In this document: positions 4,425 through 5,000 of the stretch, one piece after another
How the letters are laid out: each line of letters opens with the position of its first letter
Position numbering within the stretch: position 1 is the first letter of the stretch
Assembly: GCA_937917025.1 (NCBI GenBank)
Contig: CALFSF010000527.1
Span: forward strand, 1 to 5,000
Length of the DNA stretch: 5,000 nt
Origin: an uncultured Paraburkholderia sp.
GTDB lineage: Bacteria > Pseudomonadota > Gammaproteobacteria > Burkholderiales > Burkholderiaceae
Direction: 5' to 3'
Made by a program: the position numbers and the translations under genes
Notes under the pieces: model-generated
Databases searched by the model: none
What the model saw: the letters and a program-made list of their open reading frames with translations, nothing else
Told to the model about the DNA's origin: nothing

Positions 4425-5000
4425 ATGAAAGCGACACGAACTCTGCGCCGGCCGCGCGTGCTGATCGTCGGTTGCGGCGATGTCGGCATGCGCTGCGTCG
4501 AACTGCTGCGCCCGCGCGCCCACATCTTTGCCCTGACGAGCCACGAAGCGCGCCGCTCGGAACTGCGCGCGGCTGGCACCTCGCCGGTTGTCGGCGACCT
4601 GGACGTGCGCCGCAGCCTGAAGCGTCTTGCGGGCCTCGCGCCCGTGGTGCTGCATCTTGCCCCGCCGCAGAAAACCGGCGACGACGATCGCCGTACCCGT
4701 GCGCTGCTCGCCGCGCTCACTGCGCGCCGCATGCAGCCAGCGCGCGCCGCATGTACGCCACTCGCGCGGATGCGGCGTGCGCGCCTCGCATGGATGGATC
4801 GCGAAACAGCCAATATTGTACCCGAGCGGGGGGCCCGGCTCGCCCGGTCAGCCGCGCCGCTGCGCGTCGTCTACGCGAGCACGACGGTATGCTATTGTGA
4901 AGGTGGGGGCGCGCTGATCGACGAGACACGTAGCTTGCAGCCTGCCAGCGACCGCGCGAAGCGCATCGAGAATAGCGATGTTCCCGACATCTCCGGCATG
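4425..5000 (+). CDS. NAD(P)-binding Rossmann/SDR epimerase-like protein (5' part, runs off the window)
   Basis: An open frame of 192 codons starting at the ATG at 4425 and still open at the right edge. The N terminus is a dinucleotide-binding fold: VLIVGCGDVGMR (12-23) with GxGxxG (G16, G18, G21), then VVGDLD (55-60) and VVLHLAPPQKTGDDDRRTRALLAAL (74-98). This is the pattern of NAD-dependent epimerase/dehydratase proteins common in Burkholderiaceae and related to E. coli YeeZ. Residues 101-147 form an Arg/Ala/Pro-rich stretch that such proteins usually have much shorter. After it comes VVYASTT (148-154), where the family continues G-V-Y-G-D; here it reads VCYCEG. GGALIDETRSLQPASDRAKR (161-180) again looks normal, but the last 12 residues do not resemble the expected continuation. 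The gene may be intact and divergent, or decaying or affected by small indels. The substrate is unknown. Confidence 0.75.
   Translation, partial: MKATRTLRRPRVLIVGCGDVGMRCVELLRPRAHIFALTSHEARRSELRAAGTSPVVGDLDVRRSLKRLAGLAPVVLHLAPPQKTGDDDRRTRALLAALTARRMQPARAACTPLARMRRARLAWMDRETANIVPERGARLARSAAPLRVVYASTTVCYCEGGGALIDETRSLQPASDRAKRIENSDVPDISGM
4722..4753. repeat. 12-bp direct repeat inside the SDR gene linker
   Basis: GCGCGCCGCATG occurs at 4722-4733 and again at 4742-4753, a 20-bp period. It falls at the start of the Arg/Ala-rich insertion and could mark slippage or a local duplication that helped expand it. In GC-rich sequence such repeats are not rare. Confidence 0.4.

Noticed and set aside
1..5000. 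CRISPR array, insertion sequence, tRNA or rRNA
   Set aside because: No regularly spaced repeats, transposase motifs, terminal inverted repeats, cloverleaf or rRNA-like stretches were found by eye.

Overview
The window looks like chromosomal DNA from a high-GC betaproteobacterium of the Burkholderiaceae (Burkholderia, Paraburkholderia or Caballeronia type). This rests on strong G/C bias at third codon positions and on the wording of the aminotransferase, the ferredoxin-like reductase and the LivF tail, which read like Burkholderia proteins I know. The assignment is by recognition, not by a search.

Layout, left to right. (1) The C-terminal third of a LivF-type branched-chain amino acid ABC ATPase (+) ends at 233 and is followed by a strong 14-bp hairpin terminator. 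(2) A minus-strand unit, read right to left, runs from promoter-like elements at 2212-2183, through a 16-codon arginine-rich leader ORF (2175-2125) and an intrinsic terminator (2063-2031), into an ArgD-type acetylornithine aminotransferase (1987-803) and then a YpeA-like GNAT acetyltransferase (782-312). (3) A non-coding stretch (about 2213-2513) holds a 10-bp direct repeat and two adjacent stem-loops. (4) An Abi-family, HEPN-type gene (+, 2514-3374) overlaps tail-to-tail by 49 bp with (5) a 2Fe-2S/FAD/NAD(P)H reductase on the minus strand (4357-3326). (6) Divergent from the reductase, an SDR-type Rossmann protein (+, from 4425) runs off the right edge. It carries an unusual Arg/Ala-rich insertion and a poor match at its normally conserved Y-A-S-T-T-G-V-Y-G-D motif.

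Two things stand out. The argD leader has all the parts of a ribosome-mediated transcription attenuator: four consecutive Arg codons in a short, apparently leaderless ORF, a terminator just before argD, and an upstream segment just past the leader stop codon that can pair with the 5' arm of the terminator. Arginine scarcity would then raise synthesis of an arginine-pathway enzyme. Second, the Abi/HEPN gene sits between housekeeping-type genes and is preceded by a structured non-coding stretch. It may be a defence or toxin-like cargo gene, possibly with an RNA partner. Both proposals are inferences from sequence and need comparative and RNA data.
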